Shown: positions 26,747 to 36,364, counted from the first letter of the stretch. The stretch: DNA of 64,000 nt from Wolbachia endosymbiont of Ctenocephalides felis wCfeJ (GCF_012277315.1 NZ_CP051157.1:124001-188000), one strand, 5' to 3'. The notes: generated by a model not told the origin, from the letters alone. Made by a program: numbers and translations.

Positions 26747-27916
26747 GTGAAATTGAGATACTGCTTAGTGACACTGCTTTTATTATTGCTTTCGCAAAAT
26801 GACGCTAGTGCCAGGGTAATTCTGGATAAGGGAATATCTTATGCAGAGCTGGACGGAAAAGTAGATTTGAGGTTTGGTTATGCTTTTAACAAAGATTCTT
26901 TCAATACTAAGCCCAGAGATAAAATTTCAAGTTATTCATACTTGCGTTTCCTCTATTTACAACAAGTTTATCCAAATACTCAAATGGGAGTGAATGCTAG
27001 AGTGGGGGTTTCTAGTATTGCAAACATGAGGGCATTGGACATAGAAAAGTTAGACATGGAGGAATGGTATTTTATCATTAAAAATCAGGGGCTTGGATCA
27101 ATTGAATATGGCAAAAAAAGTTTGGTCAGCCAGAGCATGTTGATCAATACCTCAAAAATTCATGTGGCTGCTGGCGGAATAAATGGTCACTGGACAAATT
27201 ATGCAAATTTGCGTGGCAGTAAGGGTACCGGCGCTGGGTATGACAAAGACAGGGTCTTTTGGGTTAAACCCAATATTTATAGCAATTATAACGGACTTGA
27301 ACTAAAGTTAAAACAACTAGCAATAAGCTATATCTCTCCTGAAATTTACAATTTTCAATTGGGATTCAGTTATGTTCCAGGGAAGAATAACTTACATTAT
27401 AGCAATCTAGTTGCTGCTGGCTTTTCCTATAAGAATAGCCTATCAGATGATATAAATCTTACTGCTGCTTTAACTGGTGAATTTGCAAAGGAGAATTTAA
27501 CTGATTGCTCAGACGGAACTTGTGAAGGTTATAAATGCCTTAATCAACTACTACACTGGAATGTCGGGTTGAAACTCAAATTGTTTGATCTTGATTGCAT
27601 TGCTTCATATGGCAATGGTGGTAAATCCGGTCAGAAATGCAATCCTGAAACAAATAATACATACTACATGAATGCAGGTGTCGCTTACCGTTCTGATTCC
27701 TGCAAATTGAGTTTAACATATTTCAATAGTGGTCGAAATATTGCAAGCAAAGGCACGAACAAGTTAACATCGTATGCTTTAAGCCTTGAAAATTCTTTTT
27801 TCATGGGCACTTCATATTATTTAGATATTGTAAAGTTTAATGCTGCAGAGCCAATCGAAGAGTCCAACAACAACTCAGGTTATGTGCTTTTGGCTGGGCT
27901 GAAGTTGAGTTTTTAA
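26747..27916 (+). CDS. porin-like outer-membrane protein
   Basis: A 389-residue exported protein with signal peptide KLRYCLVTLLLLLLSQNDASA and a C-terminal Phe preceded by alternating strands (LLAGLKLSF), the mark of outer-membrane beta-barrels. The middle is made of alternating amphipathic strands with YGKKSLVSQ and GFSYKNSLSD features of general porins. I chose GTG 26747, which starts the signal peptide directly; TTG 26705 is the other option. No good ribosome-binding site precedes either. It follows the PAS gene by about 80 bases. Confidence 0.8.
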   Translation: MKLRYCLVTLLLLLLSQNDASARVILDKGISYAELDGKVDLRFGYAFNKDSFNTKPRDKISSYSYLRFLYLQQVYPNTQMGVNARVGVSSIANMRALDIEKLDMEEWYFIIKNQGLGSIEYGKKSLVSQSMLINTSKIHVAAGGINGHWTNYANLRGSKGTGAGYDKDRVFWVKPNIYSNYNGLELKLKQLAISYISPEIYNFQLGFSYVPGKNNLHYSNLVAAGFSYKNSLSDDINLTAALTGEFAKENLTDCSDGTCEGYKCLNQLLHWNVGLKLKLFDLDCIASYGNGGKSGQKCNPETNNTYYMNAGVAYRSDSCKLSLTYFNSGRNIASKGTNKLTSYALSLENSFFMGTSYYLDIVKFNAAEPIEESNNNSGYVLLAGLKLSF

Positions 27917-28004
27917 TAAATGCACTATCACAGCTTAGGTAGTTTTACTTTACTTAACAGCCAGCTTACTACATTATGTACTTAGTGTATTGTTGTATTG
28001 GAGT

Positions 28005-29135
28005 ATGCTACAGCTACTAACTTTACTTGTTATTATCACTTCAGTTGTATTTTTTGGTCATCTAGTTCCAATAGAAGCAAAAACCTTCTTGTACTCATTG
28101 AGCTTAAGCATCAAAGAAATTTTGCTATTCATAATGCCTCTTATTGTTTTTGCATTAATCTTTAGCAGTATCAATAATCTTAAGCAGTCGGCTATAAAGT
28201 TCATATTGCTGCTTATTATAGCGATTTTTTTATCGAATCTGACTTCAAGTTTAATCGCTTATTCGATTGGGCATTTCGTTCTACAGAGCACTCATTCAAT
28301 ACAGGATATAACATACGAAGAAACAATAGCTCCTTTGTGGTTATTTAAACTGCCCGCGCTGATTTCTAACTTTCATGCTCTCGCTTATGGGGCTTTATCT
28401 GGCATAGTTGCGTCTGTATTTCTACCAAAGAAAAGTAAAGAACTTTCGCACAAAATGTCAGGTTTAACTCTGTTTATTCTAAAAGTCTTTTTGATACCAG
28501 TTATTCCAGTATTTGTACTTGGGCTGGCTTTAAAGATGCAACATGATCAGGTCTTATCTATAATATTTAAAGATTGCTCAATAATCTTTGTTATTATAAC
28601 ATCCGCAGTTTACTTTTACATTTTTCTCCTATATGGAGCAGCAAATTCGTTCAAAATTACAAGGTGGATAACTAGTATAGGTAATATGATGCCGGCATTT
28701 ATTACTGCAATGAGCACAATGTCTAGTAATGCAGCTATGCCGCTTACTCTCGAAGGAAGCAAAAAAAATGTAAAGCAATCTGAAGTAGTATCCTCTATTG
28801 TACCAATAACTGCCGGCTTTCATTTAGTAGGTGATTGCTTTTTTATTATCATATTATCGATGGTAATAACTTCCGGCTATGCATTATCCACAACAGACTA
28901 CGTAACTTTCCTTCTCTATTTTTTATTGTTTAAGTTTGCTATCGTTGCGGTTCCAGCAGGAGGAATTATGGTAATGCTACCTATTCTTGAGAGATATCTT
29001 CAATTCTCTCCAGAGATGCTCTCATTAATTACAGCATTATATGTAGTGTTTGATCCAATAATAACTTCAGCAAATGTTATGGGTAATGGCGCCTTTACTA
29101 TGATGTTTACAAAGCTCTATGATAAGCTTAAATAA
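28005..29135 (+). CDS. dicarboxylate/amino acid:cation symporter (DAACS)
   Basis: A 376-residue membrane transporter of the GltP/DctA family with about eight spans. N-terminal spans carry IKEILLFIMPLIVFALIFSSI. The family re-entrant region is MPAFITAMSTMSSNAAMPLT, with a serine-rich hairpin, and the last spans contain ALYVVFDPIITSANVMGNGAF, the usual D-P-x-x-T/N-V-xGN substrate motif. It should import dicarboxylic or acidic amino acids, a likely carbon source in the host. ATG 28005 has GGAG upstream. The stop overlaps the tsaB start by one base. Confidence 0.92.
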   Translation: MLQLLTLLVIITSVVFFGHLVPIEAKTFLYSLSLSIKEILLFIMPLIVFALIFSSINNLKQSAIKFILLLIIAIFLSNLTSSLIAYSIGHFVLQSTHSIQDITYEETIAPLWLFKLPALISNFHALAYGALSGIVASVFLPKKSKELSHKMSGLTLFILKVFLIPVIPVFVLGLALKMQHDQVLSIIFKDCSIIFVIITSAVYFYIFLLYGAANSFKITRWITSIGNMMPAFITAMSTMSSNAAMPLTLEGSKKNVKQSEVVSSIVPITAGFHLVGDCFFIIILSMVITSGYALSTTDYVTFLLYFLLFKFAIVAVPAGGIMVMLPILERYLQFSPEMLSLITALYVVFDPIITSANVMGNGAFTMMFTKLYDKLK

Positions 29136-29758
29136 TGTCCATTTTAGCAATTGATACTGTAGGTTCTGGTAGTTCAATAGCAATAGTTGATCATGATGGC
29201 AAGTGTTTAGTAGAACACAATTCCACCAGCAATAGCCACGCAGAATCTTTTTTTCAAATTTTAGATACTCTGTTCAGTAAGCACACCTATAACTACAATA
29301 AAATAGACTATTTAGTGGTAGTGGTTGGACCTGGAAGTTTTACTGGAATCAGAGTTGGTATATCAGCTGCAAAAGGCATAAATCTTGCTATAAATAAGCC
29401 ATTATATGGAGTTAGTGCACTGGAAGTTCAGGCGTACGCAATATCGTTGCTTTGTGCAAATAGCAAAAAAAATATCAGAGCTATAATTAAAAATGTTAAA
29501 GGGTTTTACACGCAGTTATTTGATTTCAGTTTATTACCGCTATCACACCCAACCGTAGCGCTTGACATTTCTGGATCCCAGTGTCCAGATACTGGGACAA
29601 CAAACAATAACTGCATCACATATATGGATTGCAATCTATCCGCATTAAATGCTAGCCACGCAGGACTATTAGCCCAGTATAAGCTAGAAAACAAACAAAA
29701 GTTCGGTGAAGTTGAAGCTCTGTATTTAAATGAGCCTCAGTATATGAAATTATTATGA
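29135..29758 (+). CDS. tsaB: tRNA threonylcarbamoyladenosine biosynthesis protein TsaB
   Basis: The scaffold partner of TsaD needed to make t6A37 in ANN-decoding tRNAs. It has ILAIDTVGSGSSIAIVD, NSHAESFF, and VVGPGSFTGIRVGISAAKG, all diagnostic. At 207 residues it is near normal. Residues of about 144-156 (ISGSQCPDTG) come from an in-frame palindromic element in the variable C-terminal half. It starts one base into the stop of the symporter, so the two are coupled although unrelated in function. Confidence 0.94.
   Translation: MSILAIDTVGSGSSIAIVDHDGKCLVEHNSTSNSHAESFFQILDTLFSKHTYNYNKIDYLVVVVGPGSFTGIRVGISAAKGINLAINKPLYGVSALEVQAYAISLLCANSKKNIRAIIKNVKGFYTQLFDFSLLPLSHPTVALDISGSQCPDTGTTNNNCITYMDCNLSALNASHAGLLAQYKLENKQKFGEVEALYLNEPQYMKLL
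29568..29600. repeat. palindromic element inside tsaB
   Basis: ATCCCAGT and ACTGGGA (29575-29582 and 29591-29597) form the family stem, with the spacer GTCCAGAT. It is in frame with tsaB and adds about 11 residues. Confidence 0.75.
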
Positions 29759-29759
29759 G

Positions 29760-30410
29760 TTACCCTTTTACGTACACTCTATCAATTTGACTAAGTCTGT
29801 ATATCTGACGTTTTATTTCCTCAGCTACCTCCTTTACACTCATGTTTGAATTTTCTATTTCCATGGCATTAGGTGGTATAAATAGATTACGCGTCCTGAA
29901 TTTTTCTATAATGCCACTTATGTTAGTTGCCCTCCTATTTTCCCTCTGTCTTTTTAATTTAATGCGTTTTTGTAGTGTATGTAGATCGCACCTGAGCATT
30001 ACAGGAAGGATTTTTGTATTCATTCTTCTGCTAAGCTCTGCCACTGAATTGTACATTCTCACGTTGTAGTCACTATTTTGCATTAATTCGTCAATAAATA
30101 TATAATTTTTTGAATGAACTGGATAAGCTTCTATTGCCTGAAGCATAATTTGTGCAATGTTATACATTCTATCTTGGACTTCTTTAGGGATTTGATCATA
30201 TTCAAAGATATTATCATATACAGAGCGAACTTGAGCGTTGTTAAATAAGTTGCTGTTTACAATCAGTGCATCTATCATGTTAGATAATTCTATTGCTGTA
30301 GAAAGCTTACCACTCCCTAAAAAGCCAATAATATATACGAAAACTCCTGTTATCTGTTTCTTTGTATTAACGTTTATCATATTATTTATAATGTTAAAAT
30401 CTATATTCAT
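29760..30410 (-). CDS. P-loop nucleotide-binding protein, kinase-like
   Basis: A protein of up to 216 residues with a Walker A loop GFLGSGKLSTA near residue 30. A possible Walker B strand with YIFIDELM follows about 85 residues later. A basic lid-like stretch KRIKLKRQRENRR could be the LID of a nucleotide kinase or shikimate-kinase-like fold. The substrate cannot be read from the sequence. Start choice is open: ATG 30410 or ATG 30380; none has a good ribosome-binding site. It is convergent with tsaB, one base apart. Confidence 0.7.
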   Translation of the reverse strand: MNIDFNIINNMINVNTKKQITGVFVYIIGFLGSGKLSTAIELSNMIDALIVNSNLFNNAQVRSVYDNIFEYDQIPKEVQDRMYNIAQIMLQAIEAYPVHSKNYIFIDELMQNSDYNVRMYNSVAELSRRMNTKILPVMLRCDLHTLQKRIKLKRQRENRRATNISGIIEKFRTRNLFIPPNAMEIENSNMSVKEVAEEIKRQIYRLSQIDRVYVKG

Positions 30411-30646
30411 AATAACATGAAACTTAAGCTTTAAAACATTTGAAACATTACATAGAAAAATTATTTTTACGGTTAAGATATTATGTAATTTAAAGACACA
30501 AATTTTATACAAGTCTCATAGACTATATAACAATAAATTATTTACTAAGAATTAATAGCTCCTTTACCTGGTTTACCTAGCTTCAAGCTAGAAGTATGAG
30601 TTTACTATCAGTCTCTTTTCTTGTATAAATCTTTAGAAGATCCTAG

Positions 30647-31366
30647 TTGAAAATTGTGTTGTTAACAAAGAGCAAGGTAAAAAGGGACCTAGCCTATGCT
30701 TATCAGATTTTGTCTTACCTTAAGCTAGACGATCATACATACACTCACCTTTCAGTGCGTTCTGAAGACCAGAAATCTTTTTATATTTATCCATTTGGTA
30801 TACGCTTTAATGAAGTAAGTGAAAATTCATTAATGAAAGTGTCATTTGATGGAGATGTAATTGAGGGAAAAGAATATCAATATAATAAAACTGGCTATAT
30901 AATTCACGGTTTTATTTATCAAGCAAGGAAAGACATTCAAGCGATTTTTCACCTTCATACACCCTCTATTGTGGCAGTTTCCTCTCTTAAAGATGGACTA
31001 CTCCCAATAAATCAATGGGCACTGCACTTTTATAATAAGGTATCTTACCATGATTATAATTCCCTAGCGCTTGATAATGAGGAAGGAAAAAGATTAATAG
31101 CTGACTTGAAAGGAAATTTTGTGATGTTGATGCGCAATCATGGATCTATAACATGTGGCAGGACTATACAGGAAGCAATGTTTTATACATATCACTTGGA
31201 ACAAGCATGCAAGACTCAATGTTTAACATTAGCGATGAACAGGGAATTATCAATTCCAAGTGAAGAAATTTGTTCAAAAACTGTAAAGGATCTTTTGTCT
31301 TTTGAAAGCAATCTTGGTGAGAGAGATTGGCACGCATGGATCAGATTAATTAAAAATAGGTCATAA
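30647..31366 (+). CDS. class II aldolase/adducin family protein
   Basis: A 239-residue member of the class II aldolase/adducin fold. It keeps THLSVRSE at the phosphate end, the zinc pair in [15 protein letters not shown], and a third His in [16 protein letters not shown]. Family members cleave sugar phosphates or are structural; the conserved His set suggests a real enzyme but not its substrate. It starts at TTG 30647, with GTG 30656 possible, and lacks a clear ribosome-binding site. Confidence 0.85.
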   Translation: MKIVLLTKSKVKRDLAYAYQILSYLKLDDHTYTHLSVRSEDQKSFYIYPFGIRFNEVSENSLMKVSFDGDVIEGKEYQYNKTGYIIHGFIYQARKDIQAIFHLHTPSIVAVSSLKDGLLPINQWALHFYNKVSYHDYNSLALDNEEGKRLIADLKGNFVMLMRNHGSITCGRTIQEAMFYTYHLEQACKTQCLTLAMNRELSIPSEEICSKTVKDLLSFESNLGERDWHAWIRLIKNRS

Positions 31367-31600
31367 GAAACTTTCTGTATTATATCTACATGTCCCTTCT
31401 TGTCGCCAAGTAGCCGCCTATAATGACAGGATTGTGGATTCCAGCGCTATTCCTACACCACCATCAGTGTCAACTAATTCTATACCGCTATTTGTTGCGC
31501 GAATTGCCCTAGCAAAACAAGTATTCATGCAGATGTACGTCACATGCTGAGATGACAGGAAAAGAACTTACTGCTACACTAAAAAGAAAAGAAACAGAAC

Positions 31601-32218
31601 ATGACAGAATGGCTAGTATCTAATCAGTTTATCGATTATAACCATGCTGTAAAATTCATGGAAGCAAAAATTCAAAGAATTTACGATAGTTTATCTGATG
31701 AGCTGGTATGGCTGCTCCAGCACCCTCCACTTTACACAGCAGGGATCAGTGCAACAGATGATGACATTGTTGAAAAATTATTTCCTATATATAAAACAGG
31801 TAGAGGTGGTAAATACACATACCATGGCCCGGGGCAGCGCATTATATATTTAATGTTGGACCTCAGAAAAAGAAATAAATGCGATATAAGGCTATATATT
31901 AGAGACCTCAGTAATTGGATAATAAATGTTTTGAAGTACTTCAATATATTTGGAGAATTCAAAGAAGATAGAATAGGCATTTGGGTGAATAACAATGGAA
32001 TAGAAGAAAAAATAGCAGCTTTTGGCATTCGTGTAAGAAAATGGATAACTTATCATGGCATAGCACTTAACGTCTCTCCAGATCTTTCTCACTACAGAGG
32101 CATTATTCCTTGCGGGCTGAAAGATTATAGTGTTACATCAATGAAAGAACTAGGAGTTGAAGTTTCACTTTCTGAATTGGACGACATACTAAAAAAAGAG
32201 TTTTATAAGATATTTTAA
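31601..32218 (+). CDS. lipB: octanoyl-[ACP]:protein N-octanoyltransferase
   Basis: Transfers octanoate from ACP to lipoyl domains, the first step of lipoate synthesis. The 205 residues show LLQHPPLYTAG, TGRGGKYTYHGPGQRIIY, the catalytic lysine region AAFGIRVRKWITYHGIALNV, and the catalytic cysteine in IIPCGLKDYSVTS. It overlaps the ldcA start by one base. The 230 bases upstream hold only degenerate repeat sequence. Confidence 0.95.
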   Translation: MTEWLVSNQFIDYNHAVKFMEAKIQRIYDSLSDELVWLLQHPPLYTAGISATDDDIVEKLFPIYKTGRGGKYTYHGPGQRIIYLMLDLRKRNKCDIRLYIRDLSNWIINVLKYFNIFGEFKEDRIGIWVNNNGIEEKIAAFGIRVRKWITYHGIALNVSPDLSHYRGIIPCGLKDYSVTSMKELGVEVSLSELDDILKKEFYKIF

Positions 32219-33219
32219 TGCACTCCATTATTATTTACATTTTATACTTCATCCTTGTTTTGTGTATTAACACGGGTGTCTATGCAGTTGATCAAGTTGA
32301 TATTATTGCTCCTTCTTCGAAGGGAAAAGAGTCAGATCTAACTACCATAAAAGAATATGTGGAAGCCTTGGGTTTTTATCCCCATATTGAGGAGAAAATA
32401 TACAGTAACGATAATCCATTCTACTCTAACTCCGATGAATTCAGAGCAAATGATTTAATTAGCGCCTTAACCGATGATAGCAAAATAATTTGGTGCATTA
32501 GAGGAGGAACAGGAGCTTCTCGGTTAATTTCTTATCTAGAGAGATTGTCAAATGATAAAAAAGAAAGAATTGCCCAAAATAAAAAAATTCTCATAGGCTA
32601 TAGCGATATCACTGCCTTGCACATCTACCTACAAGCAAAATATGATTGGCAAACTCTTCACGGTGCCATGTTGGAAATGATAGTAAATAACTCCGTTTCT
32701 GAGAGCTCTGTTGAAAAATTAAAAGAGTTAGTTCTAAACAAACGTGATTCTATTAGATTTGATAACTTAAAAATCATCGACAATGGTATTAAGCTAAAAA
32801 ATGGCAGATTAGAATCTAAGATTGTTGGTGGTAATATGACTTTAGTTGAAAATAGCGTAGGAACTGCTTGGCAAGTAAATGCAAAAGGCAAAATTTTATT
32901 TCTAGAAGACATAAGAGTTTATCCATACGCAATGGAACGCAGTTTAGATCACCTAAAACAAGCTCATATTTTCGATGAAGTGCAAGCGGTGATTTTTGGT
33001 AGCTTTACTGATTCCGGTAACGATAATCTTATCGAAATTGTAAAAGAGAGATTTGCAAAAAGTGTCAACTTTCCGGTGTTCACAATTCAAGGAATAGGCC
33101 ATGGGTATACAAACGATCCCCTACCCTTTAATACCCACACTACCATCGACATTCAAGACGAGAAAAAAGGTCTGTTTTTTATGGATGTAAAGCTCTTGCA
33201 TAACCTGCTTTCCGATTAG
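32218..33219 (+). CDS. ldcA: LD-carboxypeptidase (peptidase family S66)
   Basis: Cleaves the L,D-bond before the terminal D-Ala of murein tetrapeptides. The 333 residues start with a signal peptide (LYFILVLCINTGVYA), which is unusual for the cytoplasmic LdcA of enterics and suggests periplasmic action. Core motifs are WCIRGGTGASRL, the nucleophile serine in GYSDITALH, the catalytic Glu in FLEDI, and the His in GIGHGYTNDPLPF. It fits the reported retention of lipid II and partial peptidoglycan turnover in Wolbachia. It is coupled to lipB. Confidence 0.92.
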   Translation: MHSIIIYILYFILVLCINTGVYAVDQVDIIAPSSKGKESDLTTIKEYVEALGFYPHIEEKIYSNDNPFYSNSDEFRANDLISALTDDSKIIWCIRGGTGASRLISYLERLSNDKKERIAQNKKILIGYSDITALHIYLQAKYDWQTLHGAMLEMIVNNSVSESSVEKLKELVLNKRDSIRFDNLKIIDNGIKLKNGRLESKIVGGNMTLVENSVGTAWQVNAKGKILFLEDIRVYPYAMERSLDHLKQAHIFDEVQAVIFGSFTDSGNDNLIEIVKERFAKSVNFPVFTIQGIGHGYTNDPLPFNTHTTIDIQDEKKGLFFMDVKLLHNLLSD

Positions 33220-33326
33220 TGTCAAAACTTGTTTACACTCCTTCTAAGTATTCTGCAGTTGCGTTTCTCTTAAAAATTCCTTATGCAAGAGGCCTAATGG
33301 TGTAGCAGTGCCTAACTGCATACAAG

Positions 33327-33347
33327 CATAGGCCCGCCGAGCCTATG
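33327..33347. terminator. hairpin between convergent ldcA and ankyrin gene
   Basis: CATAGGC pairs with GCCTATG around a seven-base loop, 108 bases after the ldcA stop and 13 bases before the ankyrin gene stop on the other strand. It could end transcripts from either side, but there is no T-run. Confidence 0.4.
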
Positions 33348-33359
33348 TAAATTAAGTAG

Positions 33360-35267
33360 TTAAAGGATCGAACAATAGGACCACAATCCTTGAGGTTGTT
33401 CAGCGTTTGGGTTGTCAAGGTTCCTACTTGGTGCATTATTTCTTACCACTTCTTCAAATGCCTGTACTTTTAATGTAGGAATATGTCTCTCCTTAATATC
33501 TTGAAAATCTACAAAGTTAATCAGAGTTATGCCACCACTTCCCAGTTCTTTTCTAAAATCACTTCTATGAACTGCAAAGAAGGTTTGTATACCAGCAAAT
33601 GTCATAGTTTTGAAATCACATTTATAATGTGATGATAAAGCATCAATTAATGGTTTATGGTTATGCAGAAAAATTTCTTTTTTTACTTCATTAGCTTTAT
33701 TAATTAAAATATGGGCATATTCTGGTTGTAAGCTTTCTTGGTTACCAAACTTACTGCGTACATTTTCATTTCTTTCCCATATACTAACTAGATTATCAAT
33801 GTTGCTTTCTCTTAAAAAGTCATACAGTGGCTTATTTTCTTTTTCAATCTTTTTGGCTTCTCTCTGACAGTTTTGAAAGTGCTGTAAATAATTATTACGC
33901 CTCTCGTTTGAAGTGTTTATAAATTCATCTTTTCTTTGTAAGTTCTCTTCACTTACATATAAACCGACAATTTCTAACTTTGCTATGTGATTTACTATCA
34001 GCTCAACGACGCCTATATGGCCTTGTTCAATAGCCATATTTAAAGAAGTACCAAGCGAATTTTCTGCATTAATATTTGCTCCGTTTTTAATTAAAGCCCT
34101 TACTATCTCTTTCCGACCATACAAAGCAGCAAAATGCAAAAGAGTCATTCCTTTGTTATTTTCTTTATTAACATCCGCTCCGTTCCTAATTAACAGCTTT
34201 ACCATTCCTTCTTGGCCGTTGATGATAGCATAAAGTAAAGAAGTTATTCCTTCATTGTCTTCTTTGTTAATATCCGCTCCGTTCCTAATTAACAGCTTTA
34301 CCATTCCTTCTTGGCCTTGAACAGTAACCCTATGCAAAGGAGTCCTTCCTTTATTATCTTTCTTATCAATATCCGCTCCGTTTCTAATTAACAGCTCTGC
34401 TATTCCTTCTTGACCACCCACAATAGCTCTGTATAAGAGAGTATGTCCTTCATTGTCTTCCTTATCAATATCCGCTCCGTTTCTAATTAACAGCTTTACC
34501 ATTCCTTCTTGACCACTTATAGCAGCTCTGTACAAGAGAGTATGTCCTTCATTGTCTTCCTTATGAATGTCTGCTCCGTTTCTAACTAACAGCTTTACCA
34601 TTTCTTCTTGGCCTTGTATAACAGCAAAATACAAAGAAGTACGTCCTTCATTATCTTCCTTATCAATATTTGCTCCGTTTCTAACTAACAGCTTTACCAT
34701 TTCTTCTTGGCCTTGAACAGTAACCCTATGCAAAGGAGTCCTTCCTTTATTATCTTTCTTATCAATATCCGCTCCGTTTCTAATTAACAGCTCTGCTATT
34801 CCTTCTTGACCACCCACAATAGCTCTGTATAAGAGAGTATGTCCTTCATTGTCTTCCTTATGAATGTCTGCTCCGTTTCTAACTAACAGCTTTACCATTT
34901 CTTCTTGGCCTTGTATAACAGCAAAATACAAAGAAGTATGTTCTTCATTGTCTTCCTTATGAATGTCTGCTCCGTTTCTAACTAACAGCTTTACCATTTC
35001 TTCTTGGCCTTGTATAACAGCAAAATACAAAGAAGTACGTCCTTCATTATCTTCCTTATCAATATTTGCTCCGTTTCTAATTAACAGTTCTACCATTCCT
35101 TCTCGGCCATAAAAAGTAGCTATATGTAAGATAGTCATTCCACCTTCATTTACTGCCCCAAATATATTTGCTCCTTCTTCCGCCAACTTTTTAGCTTGTT
35201 CTGCATTATCCTGCATGAGAGCATAAAAAAGCTGTTTATTTAATTCCCTTTGTTGTATTTCATTCAT
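33360..35267 (-). CDS. ankyrin-repeat protein with CaaX-like C-terminus
   Basis: A 635-residue protein. Residues of about 38-435 form about 12 ankyrin repeats of 33 residues (core TLLYRA, GQEGMVKLLIRNGAD). Many are nearly identical, and blocks such as GRTPLHRVTVQGQEEM and HTLLYRAIVGGQEGI recur in the same order. So the array grew by recent duplication of multi-repeat blocks. The last 200 residues form a helical domain unlike ankyrin. The protein ends WSYCSIL. Cys-Ser-Ile-Leu fits a CaaX box, the eukaryotic prenylation signal. Ankyrin proteins of Wolbachia are candidate effectors secreted to host cells. No signal peptide is present. Confidence 0.93.
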   Translation of the reverse strand: MNEIQQRELNKQLFYALMQDNAEQAKKLAEEGANIFGAVNEGGMTILHIATFYGREGMVELLIRNGANIDKEDNEGRTSLYFAVIQGQEEMVKLLVRNGADIHKEDNEEHTSLYFAVIQGQEEMVKLLVRNGADIHKEDNEGHTLLYRAIVGGQEGIAELLIRNGADIDKKDNKGRTPLHRVTVQGQEEMVKLLVRNGANIDKEDNEGRTSLYFAVIQGQEEMVKLLVRNGADIHKEDNEGHTLLYRAAISGQEGMVKLLIRNGADIDKEDNEGHTLLYRAIVGGQEGIAELLIRNGADIDKKDNKGRTPLHRVTVQGQEGMVKLLIRNGADINKEDNEGITSLLYAIINGQEGMVKLLIRNGADVNKENNKGMTLLHFAALYGRKEIVRALIKNGANINAENSLGTSLNMAIEQGHIGVVELIVNHIAKLEIVGLYVSEENLQRKDEFINTSNERRNNYLQHFQNCQREAKKIEKENKPLYDFLRESNIDNLVSIWERNENVRSKFGNQESLQPEYAHILINKANEVKKEIFLHNHKPLIDALSSHYKCDFKTMTFAGIQTFFAVHRSDFRKELGSGGITLINFVDFQDIKERHIPTLKVQAFEEVVRNNAPSRNLDNPNAEQPQGLWSYCSIL

Positions 35268-35296
35268 GGTTTACTTCACAATTTCATTAATTTATT

Positions 35297-36027
35297 TTAA
35301 TATGTAAAAGGAATAATGTCAACCCAACTATTACCACCCGGCAGCGGCGGCAGACCGAAAGCTTCCCTTGTTTCGTTGAGGGTCATGAAGCTTGCATTTT
35401 CTACGTATTTCCAGAGCTTTTGCCTTTTTTTCATGAGAATTTCTATTGCACCCTTATCATACGACAAACACAGATCCTCGCCAAATTTTGATGTCAGCCA
35501 AGAATTTAGGTGACAGACGATGTTTCCCAGCGTCGGCAAAACCGTCTGTTCCAAAAGGGAAAGACGTGCTTCAACTAAATTGTTGTAAGTGTTATCACCT
35601 GGTATGCCAAACAACTACGGTGGAACGCCAAAAGCCAGCGCAATATCGCAGGCTGAGCTATGCTTGGAAAATCCATATCCCTAGGTGTCAGGCTCATTTC
35701 TTTCCATTCCAAACCTCCTTCAAGTAATATTGGTCTTCCAGCATTGACAGAACCTGAGCAATGATCATTTATCTGTTCTTTCAGACGCTGGTACTGCCCT
35801 TGACTTAAATTTCCACTACTTCCATCTTTCGTTGATTTTATAACTATTGCACCACTTGGCCTTGCCCCATTTTGTAGTATTGCCTGATTCCAAGCGCCAG
35901 CTTGATTATGCTGGTCTATGCTGTATGCAGCTGCCTCAATTGGCAACAGACCATACCAATCACTCAGAGGATTGAAGGTTTTAAATAGCACCACTGAACG
36001 GCCAGTTAGTTTATTAACCCAAGTCAT
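35297..36027 (-). pseudogene. HK97-type phage/GTA portal protein, broken and 5'-truncated
   Basis: Two frames together cover the C-terminal part of a portal protein, the dodecameric ring through which DNA is packaged. The first (36027-35575) reads FNPLSDWYGLLPIEAAAYSID and GARPSGAIV, then LEWKEMSLTPRDMDF. The second (to 35297) reads FGIPGDNTYNNLVEARLSLLEQT and TREAFGLPPLPGG. Between them the frame needs one base more, and a TAG stands where CAG (Gln) would give FGVPPQLFGIPGD. The N-terminal half is missing; repeats abut the 36027 end. It could be a gene-transfer-agent or prophage relic. Confidence 0.85.
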
Positions 36028-36049
36028 AGCTGTTATTATTTACAGTGTA

Positions 36050-36260
36050 GCAATATATATAAGGTTTCTTATTTTCATCCACGCAAATAGATCAAGTCTT
36101 GTTTTCATTTTTGTGTAGAATCGAAAATAAGAAGGTTTCTTATTTTCATCCACGCAAAGATAAAGCCTTATTTTCATTTTTGTGCAGAATCGAAAATAAG
36201 AGGTTTCTTATTTTCATCAAAGGGTGTCATCCCAGCGCGTGACGCTGGGATCTCATTTCA
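36050..36260. repeat. 69-bp hairpin units (reverse) plus palindromic element
   Basis: Two and a half units of the 69-70 bp hairpin repeat lie here in the orientation opposite to that at 13991-14310. They are followed at 36221-36255 by a palindrome, ATCCCAGCG-CGTGA-CGCTGGGAT. The cluster abuts the truncated end of the portal relic, so it may mark the break point. Confidence 0.8.
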
Positions 36261-36296
36261 TTTTTCCATCCAGCTCATGTTAGCTATAAACATCGA

Positions 36297-36364
36297 GGAA
36301 TTCACCAAACAAAAAACAAGGCAAAAGAAATCCCGTGGGCAGCTTACTTCAAAATATATTGGTA
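36297..36364. repeat. dispersed repeat (GCAAAAGAA family), copy 1
   Basis: The order CACCAAACAAAAAACAAG-GCAAAAGAAATCCCGTGG matches two further copies at about 37371-37430 and 37528-37590. Identity by eye is about two thirds. A reverse copy lies at about 41990-42065. Confidence 0.55.

Noticed and set aside
31422-31545. A short minus-strand frame (MNTCFARAIRATNSGIEL...) before lipB
   Set aside because: The composition looks protein-like, but it is only ~36 residues, lies within degenerate palindromic sequence, and could not be tied to a family; a relic cannot be excluded.
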